DNA of 64,000 nucleotides from Megachile rotundata (lineage: Eukaryota; Arthropoda; Insecta; Hymenoptera; Megachilidae): the NCBI RefSeq assembly GCF_050947335.1, contig NW_027473533.1:62001-126000 (forward strand), in the 5' to 3' direction. The position numbers and the translations under genes were made by a program. The notes under the pieces were generated by a model. That model was not told the origin of the DNA, did no database searches, and saw only the letters and a list, made by a program, of their open reading frames with translations. This document shows positions 14,283-28,724 of this stretch, in pieces. Every line of letters begins with the position of its first letter. Positions within the stretch are counted from its first letter, which is position 1.

Positions 14283-15112
14283 AATAATATGAGTTAGATT
14301 CATAATAATAAGAGTAATAAGTATAGTAATTGTCGTTCTATCGATCATATCTGCATAATATGGTTAATAATATGAGTTAGATTCATAATAATAAGAGTAA
14401 TAAGTATAGTAATTGTCGTTCTATCGATCATTTAAGCATAATATGGCTAATAATATGAGTTAGATTGATAGCAATAACAGTAATAAGTATAGTAATTGGC
14501 GTTCTATCGATCATATCTGCATAATATGGTTAATAATAAGAGTTAGATTGATAATAATAAGAGTAATAAGTATAGTAATTGTCGTTCTATCGATCATTTA
14601 TGCATAATATGGCTAATAATATGAGTTAGATTAATAATAATAAGAGTAGTAAGTATAGTAAATGTCGTGCTATCGATCATATCTGCATAATATGGTTAAT
14701 AATATGAGTTAGATTGATAATAGTAAGAGTAATGTGTATAGTAAATGTCGTGCTATCGATCATATCTGCATAATATGGTTAATAATATGAGTTAGATTGA
14801 TAATAGTAAGAGTGATGTGTATAGTAAATGTCGTGCTATCGATCATATCTGCACAATATGGTTAATAATATGAGTTAGATTGATAACAGTGAGTGTAATA
14901 AGTATAGTAATTGTCGTTCTATCGATCATATTAGCATAATATGGTTAATAATATGAATTAGATTGATAATAATAAGAGTAATAAGTATAGTATTTGTCGT
15001 TCTATCGATCATATAAGCATAATATGGCTAATAATATGAGTTAGATTTATAATAATAAGAGTAATAAGTATAGTAATTGTCGTTCTATCGATAATATAAG
15101 CATAATATGGCT
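13200..15112 (+). repeat. 15-monomer local duplication bridging A3 and the transition block
   Basis: The marker TTGGCGTTCTATCGATC occurs at 13251 and 14496, and the AGAGTGATGTGTATAG type near 13567 and 14812. Both pairs are exactly 1245 bp (15 monomers) apart. Each TTGGCG copy is followed by GGTTAATAATAAGAG and then the CATTTATGCAT monomer, so the order of types is kept. The upstream monomer differs between copies (14461 has the GATAGCAATAACAG form), indicating a join within the shared GTAATTG stretch. Confidence 0.82.
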
Positions 15113-16440
15113 AATAATATGAGTTAGATTGATAATACTAAGAGTAGTGAGTATAGTAATTCTCGTTCTATCGATCATAGAAGCATAATATGGCTAATAA
15201 TATGTGTTAGATTGATAATAATAAGAGTAATGGGTATAGTAATTGTAGTTCTATCGATCATATCTGCATTATATGGCTAATAATATGAGTTAGATTGATA
15301 ATAATAAGAGTAATGAGTATAGTAATTGTAGTTCTATCGATCATATCTGCATTATATGGTTAATAATATGAGTTAGATTGATAATAATAAGAGTAATAAG
15401 TATAGTAATTGTAGTTCTATTGCTCATATAAGCATAATATGGCTAATAATATGAGTTAGATTCATAATAATAAGAGTAATAAGTATAGTAATTGTCGTTC
15501 TATCGATCATTTAAGCATAATATGGCTAATAATATGAGTTAGATTGATAATAATAAGAGTAGTAAGTATAGTAAATGTCGTGCTATCGATCATATCTGCA
15601 TAATATGGTTAATAATATGAGTTAGATTGATAATAGTAAGAGTAATGTGTATAGTAAATATCGTGCTATCGATCATATCTGCATAATATTGTTAATAATA
15701 TGAGTTAGATTGATAATAGTAAGAGTAATGTGTATAGTAAATGTCGTGCTATCGATCATATCTGCACAATATGGTTAATAATATGAGTTAGATTGATAAC
15801 AGTGAGTGTAATAAGTATAGTAATTGTCGTTCTACCGATCATATTACCATAATATGGTTAATAATATGAATTAGATTGATAATAATAAGAGTAATAAGTA
15901 TAGTATTTGTCGTTCTATCGATCATATAAGCATAATATGGCTAATAATACGAGATAGATTTATAATAATCAGGGTAATAAGTATAGTAATTGTCGTTCTA
16001 TCGATCATATAAGCATAATATGGCTAATAATATGAGTTAGATTGATAATAATAAGAGTAATAAGTATAGTAATTGTCGTTCTATCGATCATATCTGCATA
16101 ATATGGTTAATAACATGAGTTAGATTGATAATAGTGAGTGTAATAAGTATAGTAAATGTCGTTCTATCGATCATATAATCATAATATGGGTAATAATATG
16201 AGGTAGATTGATGATAATAAGAGTAATAAGTATAGTAAATGTCGTGCTATCGATCATATCTGCATAATATGGTTAATAATATGAGTTAGATTGATAATAG
16301 TGAGTGTAATAAGTATAGTAAATGTCGTTCTATCGATCATATAAGCATAATATGGCTAATAATAAGAGTTACATTGATAATAATAAGAGTAATGAGTATA
16401 GTAATTGTAGTTCTTACGATCATATCTGCATAATATGGTT
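14283..16440 (+). repeat. Transition block, 26 monomers, linking A and B families
   Basis: It opens like an A unit with two ATTCATAAT monomers but departs after about 14400. Its second part, 15113-16440, matches the back of A1 (2327-3654) at a constant offset of 12786 bp, that is 154 monomers plus the two +2 insertions between. This includes the GTGTTAGATTG monomer, the ATTGCTCATATAAGC monomer at 15419, the AATATTGTTAATAAT variant near 15685 and the GTTCTTACGATC type near 16410. A private change, AATACGAGATAG near 15955, separates it from A1. Confidence 0.85.
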
Positions 16441-19400
16441 AATAATATGAGTTAGATTCATAATAATAAGAGTAATAAGTATAGTAATTGTCGTTCTATC
16501 GATCATATCTGCATAATATGGTTAATAATATGAGTTAGATTCATAATAATAAGAGTAATAAGTATAGTAAATGTCGTTCTGTCGATCATATAATCATAAT
16601 ATGGGTAATAATATGAGTTGGATTGATAATAATAAGAGTAATGTGTATAATAATTGTCGTTCTATCGATCATTTAAGCGTAATATGGCTAATAATATGAG
16701 TTAGATTGATGATAATAAGAGTAATAAGTATAGTAAATGTCGTGCTATCGATCATATCTGCATAATATGGTTAATAATATGAGTTATATTGATAATAGTG
16801 AGTGTAATAAGTATAGTAATTGTCGTTCTGTCGATCATATAAGCATAATATGGCTAATAATATGAGTTAGATTGATAATAATAAGAGTAATAAGTACAGT
16901 AATTGCCGTTCTATCGATCATTTAAGCATAATATGGCTAATAATATGAGTTAGATTGATAATATTAAGAGTAGTGAGTATAGTAATTGTCGTTCTATCGA
17001 TATTATAAGCATAATATGGCTAATAATAAGAGTTAGATTGATAATAATAAGAGTAATGAGTATAGTAATTGTAGTTCTATCGATCATATCTGCATAATAT
17101 GGTTAATAATATGAGTTAGATTCATAATAATAAGAGTAATAAGTATAGTAATTGTCGTTCTATCGATCATATCTGCATAATATGGTTAATAACATGAGTT
17201 AGATTGATAATAGTAAGTGTAATAAGTATAGTAAATGTCGTTCTGTCGATCATATAATCATAATATGGGTAATAATATGAGTTGGATTGATAATAATAAG
17301 AGTAATGAGTATAATGATTGTCGTTCTATCGATCATTTAAGCGTAATATGGCTAATAATATGAGTTAGATTGATGATAATAAGAGTAATAAGTATAGTAA
17401 ATGTCGTGCTATCGATCATATCTGCATAATATGGTTAATAATATGAGTTAAATTGATAATAGTGAGTGTAATAAGTATAGTAATTGTCGTTCTGTCGATC
17501 ATATAAGCATAATATGGCTAATAATATGAGTTAGATTGATAATAATAAAAGTAATGAGTATAGTAATTGTCGTTCTATCGATCATATAAGCATAATATGG
17601 CTAATAATATGGGTTAGATTGATAATAATAAGAGTAATGAGTATAGTAATTGTAGTTCTATAGATCATATCTGCATAATATGGTTAATAATATGAGTTAG
17701 ATTCATAATAATAAGAGTAATAGGTATAGCAAATGTCGTGCTATCGATCATATCTGCATAATATGGTTAATAATATGAGTTAGATTGATAATAATAAGAG
17801 TAATAAGTACAGTAATTGCCGTTCTATCGTTCATTTAAGCATAATATGGCTAATAATATGAGTTAGATTGATAATATTAAGAGTAGTGAGTATAGTAATT
17901 CTCGTTCTATCGATCATATAAGCATAATATGGCTAATAATATGGGTTAGATTGATAATAATAAGAGTAGTGAGTATAGTAATTGTAGTTCTATCGATCAT
18001 TTAAGCATAATATGGCTAATAATATGAGTTAGATTGATAATAATAACAGTAATAAGTATAGTAATTGTCGTTCTATCGATATTATAAGCATAATATGGCT
18101 AATAATAAGAGTTAGATTGATAATAATAAGAGTAATAAGTATAGTAATTGTCGTTCTATCGATCATTTAAGCATAATAAGGCTAATAATATGAATTAGAT
18201 TGATAATACTCAGAGTAGTGAGTATAGTAATTCTCGTTCTATCGATCATATAAGCATAATATGGCTAATAATATGAGTTAGATTGATAATAATAAGAGTA
18301 ATGAGTATAGTAATTGTCGTTCTATCGATCATATAAGCATAATATGGCTAATAATATGAGTTAGATTGATAATACTAAGAGTGGTGAGTATAGTAATTGT
18401 AGTTCTATCGATCATTTAAGCATAATATGGCTAATAATATGAGTTGGATTGATAATAATAAAAGTAATAAGTATAGTAATTGTCGTTCTATCGATCATTT
18501 AAGCATAATATGGCTAATAATATGAGTTAGATTGATAATAATAACAGTAATAAGTATAGTAATTGTCGTTCTATCGATATTATAAGCATAATATGGCTAA
18601 TAATATGAGTTAGATTGATAATAATAAGAGTAATGAGTATAGTAATTGTAGTTCTATCTATCATATCTACATAATATGGTTAATAATATGAGTTAGATTC
18701 ATAATAATAAGAGTAATATGTATAGTAATTGTCGTACTAGCGATCATTTAAGCATAATATGGTTAATAATATGAGTTAGATTGATAATAATAAGAGTAAT
18801 AAGTATAGTAATTGTCGTTCTATCGATCATATAAGCATAATATGGCTAATAATATGAGTTAGATTGATAATAATAAGAGTAGTAAGTATAGTAAATGTCG
18901 TAATATCGATCATATCTGCATAATATGGTTAATAATATGAGTTAGATTGATAATAGTAAGAGTAATGTGTATAGTAAATGTCGTGCTATCGATCATACCT
19001 GCACAATATGGTTAATAATATGAGTTAGATTGATAACAGTGAGTGTAATAAGTATAGTAATTGTTGTTCTATCGATCATATTAACATAATATGGTTAATA
19101 ATATGAATTAGATTGATAATAATAAGAGTAATAAGTATAGTATTTGTCGTTCTATCGATCATATAAGCATAATATGGCAAATAATATGAGTTAGATTTAT
19201 AATAATAAGAGTAATAAGTATAGTAATTGTCGTTCTATCGATCATATAAGCATAATATGGCTAATAATATGAGTTAGATTGATAATAATAAGAGTAATGA
19301 GTATAGTAATTGTCGTTCTATCGATCATATAAGCATAATATGGCTAATAATATGAGTTAGATTGATAATACTAAGAGTGGTGAGTATAGTAATTGTAGTT

Positions 19401-22400
19401 CTATCGATCATTTAAGCATAATATGGCTAATAATATGAGTTGGATTGATAATAATAAAAGTAATAAGTATAGTAATTGTCGTTCTATCGATCATTTAAGC
19501 ATAATATGGCTAATAATATGAGTTAGATTGATAATAATAACAGTAATAAGTATAGTAATTGTCGTTCTATCGATATTATAAGCATAATATGGCTAATAAT
19601 ATGAGTTAGATTGACAATAATAAGAGTAATGAGTATAGTAATTGTAGTTCTATCTATCATATCTACATAATATGGTTAATAATATGAGTTAGATTCATAA
19701 TAATAAGAGTAATATGTATAGTAATTGTCGTACTAGCGATCATTTAAGCATAATATGGTTAATAATATGAGTTAGATTGATAATAATAAGAGTAATAAGT
19801 ATAGTAATTGTCGTTCTATCGATCATATAAGCATAATATGGCTAATAATATGAGTTAGATTGATAATAATAAGAGTAGTAAGTATAGTAAATGTCGTACT
19901 ATCGATCATATCTGCATAATATGGTTAATAATATGAGTTAGATTGATAATAGTAAGAGTAATGTGTATAGTAAATGTCGTGCTATCGATCATACCTGCAC
20001 AATATGGTTAATAATATGAGTTAGATTGATAACAGTGAGTGTAATAAGTATAGTAATTGTTGTTCTATCGATCATATTAACATAATATGGTTAATAATAT
20101 GAATTAGATTGATAATAATAAGAGTAATAAGTATAGTATTTGTCGTTCTATCGATCATATAAGCATAATATGGCAAATAATATGAGTTAGATTTATAATA
20201 ATAAGAGTAATAAGTATAGTAATTGTCGTTCTATCGATCATATAAGCATAATATGGCTAATAATATGAGTTAGATTGATAATACTAAGAGTGGTGAGTAT
20301 AGTAATTGGAGTTCTATCGATCATTTAAGCATAATATGGCTAATAATGTGAGTTGGATTGATAATAATAAAAGTAATAAGTATAGTAATTGTCGTTCTAT
20401 CGATCATTTAAGCATAATATGGCTAATAATATGAGTTAGATTGATAGTAATAACAGTAATAAGTATAGTAATTGTCGTTCTATCGATAATATAAGCATAA
20501 TATGGCTAATAATATGAGTTAGATTGATAATAATAAGAGTAATAAGTATAGTAATTGTCGTCCTATCGATCATTTAAGCATAATATGGCTAATAATATGA
20601 GTTAGATTGATAATACTAAGAGTAGTGAGTATAGTAATTGTAGTTCTATCGATCATTAAAGCATAATATGGCTAATAATATGAGTTAGATTGATAATAAT
20701 AACAGTAATAAGTATAGTAATTGTCGTTCTATCGATATTATAAGCATAATATGGCTAATAATATGAGTTAGATTGATAATAACAAGAGTAATGAGTATAG
20801 TAATTGTAGTTCTATCTATCATATCTACATAATATGGTTAATAATATGAGTTAGATTCATAATAATAAGAGTAATATGTATAGTAATTGTCGTACTAGCG
20901 ATCATTTAAGCATAATATGGTTAATAATATGAGTTAGATTGATAATAGTAAGAGTAATGTGTATAGTAAATGTCGTGCTATCGATCATATCTGCATAATA
21001 TGGTTAATAATATGAGTTAGATTGATAATAGTAAGAGTAATGTGTATAGTAAATGTCGTGCTATCGATCATATCTGCACAATATGGTTAATAATATGAGT
21101 TAGATTGATAACAGTGAGTGTAATAAGTATAGTAATTGTCGTTCTATCGATCATATTAGCATAATATGGTTAATAATATGAATTAGATTGATAATAATAA
21201 GAGTAATAAGTATAGTATTTGTCGTTCTATCGATCATATAAGCATAATATGGCTAATAATATGAGTTAGATTTATAATAATAAGAGTAATAAGTATAGTA
21301 ATTGTCGTTCTATCGATAATATAAGCATAATATGGCTAATAATATGAGTTAGATTGATAATACTAAGAGTAGTGAGTATAGTAATTCTCGTTCTATCGAT
21401 CATATCTGCATTATATGGCTAATAATATGAGTTAGATTGATAATAATAAGAGTAATGAGTATAGTAATTGTAGTTCTATCGATCATATCTGCATTATATG
21501 GTTAATAATATGAGTTAGATTGATAATAATAAGAGTAATAAGTATAGTAATTGTAGTTCTATTGCTCATATAAGCATAATATGGCTAATAATATGAGTTA
21601 GATTCATAATAATAAGAGTAATAAGTATAGTAATTGTCGTTCTATCGATCATTTAAGCATAATATGGCTAATAATATGAGTTAGATTGATAATAATAAGA
21701 GTAGTAAGTATAGTAAATGTCGTGCTATCGATCATATCTGCATAATATGGTTAATAATATGAGTTAGATTGATAATAGTAAGAGTAATGTGTATAGTAAA
21801 TATCGTGCTATCGATCATATCTGCATAATATTGTTAATAATATGAGTTAGATTGATAATAGTAAGAGTAATGTGTATAGTAAATGTCGTGCTATCGATCA
21901 TATCTGCACAATATGGTTAATAATATGAGTTAGATTGATAACAGTGAGTGTAATAAGTATAGTAATTGTCGTTCTACCGATCATATTACCATAATATGGT
22001 TAATAATATGAATTAGATTGATAATAATAAGAGTAATAAGTATAGTATTTGTCGTTCTATCGATCATATAAGCATAATATGGCTAATAATATGAGATAGA
22101 TTTATAATAATCAGGGTAATAAGTATAGTAATTGTCGTTCTATCGATCATATAAGCATAATATGGCTAATAATATGAGTTAGATTGATAATAATAAGAGT
22201 AATAAGTATAGTAATTGTCGTTCTATCGATCATATCTGCATAATATGGTTAATAACATGAGTTAGATTGATAATAGTGAGTGTAATAAGTATAGTAAATG
22301 TCGTTCTATCGATCATATAATCATAATATGGGTAATAATATGAGGTAGATTGATGATAATAAGAGTAATAAGTATAGTAAATGTCGTGCTATCGATCATA

Positions 22401-22582
22401 TCTGCATAATATGGTTAATAATATGAGTTAGATTGATAATAGTGAGTGTAATAAGTATAGTAAATGTCGTTCTATCGATCATATAAGCATAATATGGCTA
22501 ATAATAAGAGTTACATTGATAATAATAAGAGTAATGAGTATAGTAATTGTAGTTCTTACGATCATATCTGCATAATATGGTT
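16441..22582 (+). repeat. B1, first copy of the 74-monomer (6142 bp) unit
   Basis: The first 420 bases repeat bases 1-420 of A1 closely (one noticed difference, at base 16 of A1), then the sequence turns B-specific near 16860 with TAAGTACAGTAATTGCC at 16891. The unit is 74 x 83 bp exactly. Markers recur one period later: ATTGCTCAT 15419 to 21561, TAAGTACAGT 16891 to 23033, and the leading ATTCATAAT pair 16441 to 22583. It contains a 12-monomer tandem duplication (18267-20258). Near 21400 one monomer is missing compared with 15113-15430. Confidence 0.92.
18267..20258 (+). repeat. 12-monomer tandem duplication inside B1 (2 x 996 bp)
   Basis: Copy 1 is 18267-19262 and copy 2 is 19263-20258. The marker GTGGTGAGTA, in its GTAATTGTAG context, lies at 18381 and 19377, 996 bp (12 monomers) apart. 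The order of types between is the same: GTTGG, ATAACAG, TATCTATCAT, CGTACTAGCG, GTAGTAAG, AATGTGT, ATACCTGCAC, AACAGTGAGTG, AATTAG. Private differences include GTAATATCG near 18900 against GTACTATCG near 19895, and GACAATAATAAG near 19612. The preceding monomers differ, fixing the left edge. Confidence 0.88.
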
Positions 22583-25500
22583 AATAATATGAGTTAGATT
22601 CATAATAATAAGAGTAATAAGTATAGTAATTGTCGTTCTATCGATCATATCTGCATAATATGGTTAATAATATGAGTTAGATTCATAATAATAAGAGTAA
22701 TAAGTATAGTAAATGTCGTTCTGTCGATCATATAATCATAATATGGGTAATAATATGAGTTGGATTGATAATAATAAGAGTAATGTGTATAATAATTGTC
22801 GTTCTATCGATCATTTAAGCGTAATATGGCTAATAATATGAGTTAGATTGATGATAATAAGAGTAATAAGTATAGTAAATGTCGTGCTATCGATCATATC
22901 TGCATAATATGGTTAATAATATGAGTTATATTGATAATAGTGAGTGTAATAAGTATAGTAATTGTCGTTCTGTCGATCATATAAGCATAATATGGCTAAT
23001 AATATGAGTTAGATTGATAATAATAAGAGTAATAAGTACAGTAATTGCCGTTCTATCGATCATTTAAGCATAATATGGCTAATAATATGAGTTAGATTGA
23101 TAATATTAAGAGTAGTGAGTATAGTAATTGTCGTTCTATCGATATTATAAGCATAATATGGCTAATAATAAGAGTTAGATTGATAATAATAAGAGTAATG
23201 AGTATAGTAATTGTAGTTCTATCGATCATATCTGCATAATATGGTTAATAATATGAGTTAGATTCATAATAATAAGAGTAATAAGTATAGTAATTGTCGT
23301 TCTATCGATCATATCTGCATAATATGGTTAATAACATGAGTTAGATTGATAATAGTAAGTGTAATAAGTATAGTAAATGTCGTTCTGTCGATCATATAAT
23401 CATAATATGGGTAATAATATGAGTTGGATTGATAATAATAAGAGTAATGAGTATAATGATTGTCGTTCTATCGATCATTTAAGCGTAATATGGCTAATAA
23501 TATGAGTTAGATTGATGATAATAAGAGTAATAAGTATAGTAAATGTCGTGCTATCGATCATATCTGCATAATATGGTTAATAATATGAGTTAAATTGATA
23601 ATAGTGAGTGTAATAAGTATAGTAATTGTCGTTCTGTCGATCATATAAGCATAATATGGCTAATAATATGAGTTAGATTGATAATAATAAAAGTAATGAG
23701 TATAGTAATTGTCGTTCTATCGATCATATAAGCATAATATGGCTAATAATATGGGTTAGATTGATAATAATAAGAGTAATGAGTATAGTAATTGTAGTTC
23801 TATAGATCATATCTGCATAATATGGTTAATAATATGAGTTAGATTCATAATAATAAGAGTAATAGGTATAGCAAATGTCGTGCTATCGATCATATCTGCA
23901 TAATATGGTTAATAATATGAGTTAGATTGATAATAATAAGAGTAATAAGTACAGTAATTGCCGTTCTATCGTTCATTTAAGCATAATATGGCTAATAATA
24001 TGAGTTAGATTGATAATATTAAGAGTAGTGAGTATAGTAATTCTCGTTCTATCGATCATATAAGCATAATATGGCTAATAATATGGGTTAGATTGATAAT
24101 AATAAGAGTAGTGAGTATAGTAATTGTAGTTCTATCGATCATTTAAGCATAATATGGCTAATAATATGAGTTAGATTGATAATAATAACAGTAATAAGTA
24201 TAGTAATTGTCGTTCTATCGATATTATAAGCATAATATGGCTAATAATAAGAGTTAGATTGATAATAATAAGAGTAATAAGTATAGTAATTGTCGTTCTA
24301 TCGATCATTTAAGCATAATAAGGCTAATAATATGAATTAGATTGATAATACTCAGAGTAGTGAGTATAGTAATTCTCGTTCTATCGATCATATAAGCATA
24401 ATATGGCTAATAATATGAGTTAGATTGATAATAATAAGAGTAATGAGTATAGTAATTGTCGTTCTATCGATCATATAAGCATAATATGGCTAATAATATG
24501 AGTTAGATTGATAATACTAAGAGTGGTGAGTATAGTAATTGTAGTTCTATCGATCATTTAAGCATAATATGGCTAATAATATGAGTTGGATTGATAATAA
24601 TAAAAGTAATAAGTATAGTAATTGTCGTTCTATCGATCATTTAAGCATAATATGGCTAATAATATGAGTTAGATTGATAATAATAACAGTAATAAGTATA
24701 GTAATTGTCGTTCTATCGATATTATAAGCATAATATGGCTAATAATATGAGTTAGATTGATAATAATAAGAGTAATGAGTATAGTAATTGTAGTTCTATC
24801 TATCATATCTACATAATATGGTTAATAATATGAGTTAGATTCATAATAATAAGAGTAATATGTATAGTAATTGTCGTACTAGCGATCATTTAAGCATAAT
24901 ATGGTTAATAATATGAGTTAGATTGATAATAATAAGAGTAATAAGTATAGTAATTGTCGTTCTATCGATCATATAAGCATAATATGGCTAATAATATGAG
25001 TTAGATTGATAATAATAAGAGTAGTAAGTATAGTAAATGTCGTAATATCGATCATATCTGCATAATATGGTTAATAATATGAGTTAGATTGATAATAGTA
25101 AGAGTAATGTGTATAGTAAATGTCGTGCTATCGATCATACCTGCACAATATGGTTAATAATATGAGTTAGATTGATAACAGTGAGTGTAATAAGTATAGT
25201 AATTGTTGTTCTATCGATCATATTAACATAATATGGTTAATAATATGAATTAGATTGATAATAATAAGAGTAATAAGTATAGTATTTGTCGTTCTATCGA
25301 TCATATAAGCATAATATGGCAAATAATATGAGTTAGATTTATAATAATAAGAGTAATAAGTATAGTAATTGTCGTTCTATCGATCATATAAGCATAATAT
25401 GGCTAATAATATGAGTTAGATTGATAATAATAAGAGTAATGAGTATAGTAATTGTCGTTCTATCGATCATATAAGCATAATATGGCTAATAATATGAGTT

Positions 25501-28500
25501 AGATTGATAATACTAAGAGTGGTGAGTATAGTAATTGTAGTTCTATCGATCATTTAAGCATAATATGGCTAATAATATGAGTTGGATTGATAATAATAAA
25601 AGTAATAAGTATAGTAATTGTCGTTCTATCGATCATTTAAGCATAATATGGCTAATAATATGAGTTAGATTGATAATAATAACAGTAATAAGTATAGTAA
25701 TTGTCGTTCTATCGATATTATAAGCATAATATGGCTAATAATATGAGTTAGATTGATAATAATAAGAGTAATGAGTATAGTAATTGTAGTTCTATCTATC
25801 ATATCTACATAATATGGTTAATAATATGAGTTAGATTCATAATAATAAGAGTAATATGTATAGTAATTGTCGTACTAGCGATCATTTAAGCATAATATGG
25901 TTAATAATATGAGTTAGATTGATAATAATAAGAGTAATAAGTATAGTAATTGTCGTTCTATCGATCATATAAGCATAATATGGCTAATAATATGAGTTAG
26001 ATTGATAATAATAAGAGTAGTAAGTATAGTAAATGTCGTACTATCGATCATATCTGCATAATATGGTTAATAATATGAGTTAGATTGATAATAGTAAGAG
26101 TAATGTGTATAGTAAATGTCGTGCTATCGATCATACCTGCACAATATGGTTAATAATATGAGTTAGATTGATAACAGTGAGTGTAATAAGTATAGTAATT
26201 GTTGTTCTATCGATCATATTAACATAATATGGTTAATAATATGAATTAGATTGATAATAATAAGAGTAATAAGTATAGTATTTGTCGTTCTATCGATCAT
26301 ATAAGCATAATATGGCAAATAATATGAGTTAGATTTATAATAATAAGAGTAATAAGTATAGTAATTGTCGTTCTATCGATCATATAAGCATAATATGGCT
26401 AATAATATGAGTTAGATTGATAATACTAAGAGTGGTGAGTATAGTAATTGGAGTTCTATCGATCATTTAAGCATAATATGGCTAATAATGTGAGTTGGAT
26501 TGATAATAATAAAAGTAATAAGTATAGTAATTGTCGTTCTATCGATCATTTAAGCATAATATGGCTAATAATATGAGTTAGATTGATAGTAATAACAGTA
26601 ATAAGTATAGTAATTGTCGTTCTATCGATAATATAAGCATAATATGGCTAATAATATGAGTTAGATTGATAATAATAAGAGTAATAAGTATAGTAATTGT
26701 CGTCCTATCGATCATTTAAGCATAATATGGCTAATAATATGAGTTAGATTGATAATACTAAGAGTAGTGAGTATAGTAATTGTAGTTCTATCGATCATTA
26801 AAGCATAATATGGCTAATAATATGAGTTAGATTGATAATAATAACAGTAATAAGTATAGTAATTGTCGTTCTATCGATATTATAAGCATAATATGGCTAA
26901 TAATATGAGTTAGATTGATAATAACAAGAGTAATGAGTATAGTAATTGTAGTTCTATCTATCATATCTACATAATATGGTTAATAATATGAGTTAGATTC
27001 ATAATAATAAGAGTAATATGTATAGTAATTGTCGTACTAGCGATCATTTAAGCATAATATGGTTAATAATATGAGTTAGATTGATAATAGTAAGAGTAAT
27101 GTGTATAGTAAATGTCGTGCTATCGATCATATCTGCATAATATGGTTAATAATATGAGTTAGATTGATAATAGTAAGAGTAATGTGTATAGTAAATGTCG
27201 TGCTATCGATCATATCTGCACAATATGGTTAATAATATGAGTTAGATTGATAACAGTGAGTGTAATAAGTATAGTAATTGTCGTTCTATCGATCATATTA
27301 GCATAATATGGTTAATAATATGAATTAGATTGATAATAATAAGAGTAATAAGTATAGTATTTGTCGTTCTATCGATCATATAAGCATAATATGGCTAATA
27401 ATATGAGTTAGATTTATAATAATAAGAGTAATAAGTATAGTAATTGTCGTTCTATCGATAATATAAGCATAATATGGCTAATAATATGAGTTAGATTGAT
27501 AATACTAAGAGTAGTGAGTATAGTAATTCTCGTTCTATCGATCATAGAAGCATAATATGGCTAATAATATGTGTTAGATTGATAATAATAAGAGTAATGG
27601 GTATAGTAATTGTAGTTCTATCGATCATATCTGCATTATATGGTTAATAATATGAGTTAGATTGATAATAATAAGAGTAATAAGTATAGTAATTGTAGTT
27701 CTATTGCTCATATAAGCATAATATGGCTAATAATATGAGTTAGATTCATAATAATGAGAGTAATAAGTATAGTAATTGTCGTTCTATCGATCATTTAAGC
27801 ATAATATGGCTAATAATATGAGTTAGATTGATAATAATAAGAGTAGTAAGTATAGTAAATGTCGTGCTATCGATCATATCTGCATAATATGGTTAATAAT
27901 ATGAGTTAGATTGATAATAGTAAGAGTAATGTGTACAGTAAATATCGTGCTATCGATCATATCTGCATAATATTGTTAATAATATGAGTTAGATTGATAA
28001 TAGTAAGAGTAATGTGTATAGTAAATGTCGTGCTATCGATCATATCTGCACAATATGGTTAATAATATGAGTTAGATTGATAACAGTGAGTGTAATAAGT
28101 ATAGTAATTGTCGTTCTACCGATCATATTAGCATAATATGGTTAATAATATGAATTAGATTGATAATAATAAGAGTAATAAGTATAGTATTTGTCGTTCT
28201 ATCGATCATATAAGCATAATATGGCTAATAATATGAGATAGATTTATAATAATCAGAGTAATAAGTATAGTAATTGTCGTTCTATCGATCATATAAGCAT
28301 AATATGGCTAATAATATGAGTTAGATTGATAATAATAAGAGTAATAAGTATAGTAATTGTCGTTCTATCGATCATATCTGCATAATATGGTTAATAACAT
28401 GAGTTAGATTGATAATAGTGAGTGTAATAAGTATAGTAAATGTCGTTCTATCGATCATATAATCATAATATGGGTAATAATATGAGGTAGATTGATGATA

Positions 28501-28724
28501 ATAAGAGTAATAAGTATAGTAAATGTCGTGCTATCGATCATATCTGCATAATATGGTTATTAATATGAGTTAGATTGATAATAGTGAGTGTAATAAGTAT
28601 AGTAAATGTCGTTCTATCGATCATATAAGCATAATATGGCTAATAATAAGAGTTAGATTGATAATAATAAGAGTAATGAGTATAGTAATTGTAGTTCTTT
28701 CGATCATATCTGCATAATATGGTT
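22583..28724 (+). repeat. B2, second copy of the 74-monomer (6142 bp) unit
   Basis: It aligns with B1 at a constant 6142-bp offset over its whole length. Rare variants shared with B1 include TAAGTACAGT (23033), the GTAATATCG variant in the 12-monomer duplication, and CATTAAAGCAT near 26799 matching 20657. The last 1 kb carries private changes (GTGTACAG near 27935, ATAATGAGAG near 27752, GTTCTTTCGATC near 28698) and ends GGTT followed by ATTAATATG at 28723-28733 rather than AATAATATG. Near 27650 one monomer is absent, a different one from that absent near 21400 in B1, so the total length stays the same. Confidence 0.92.
24409..26400 (+). repeat. 12-monomer tandem duplication inside B2 (2 x 996 bp)
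   Basis: This is the B2 counterpart of the B1 pair, shifted by 6142 bp: copies 24409-25404 and 25405-26400. The GACAATAATAAG variant of B1 near 19612 is not shared here (GATAATAATAAG near 25754), while the GTAATATCG change near 25042 is. The 12-monomer duplication therefore predates the 74-monomer duplication, and some point changes followed it. Confidence 0.85.
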
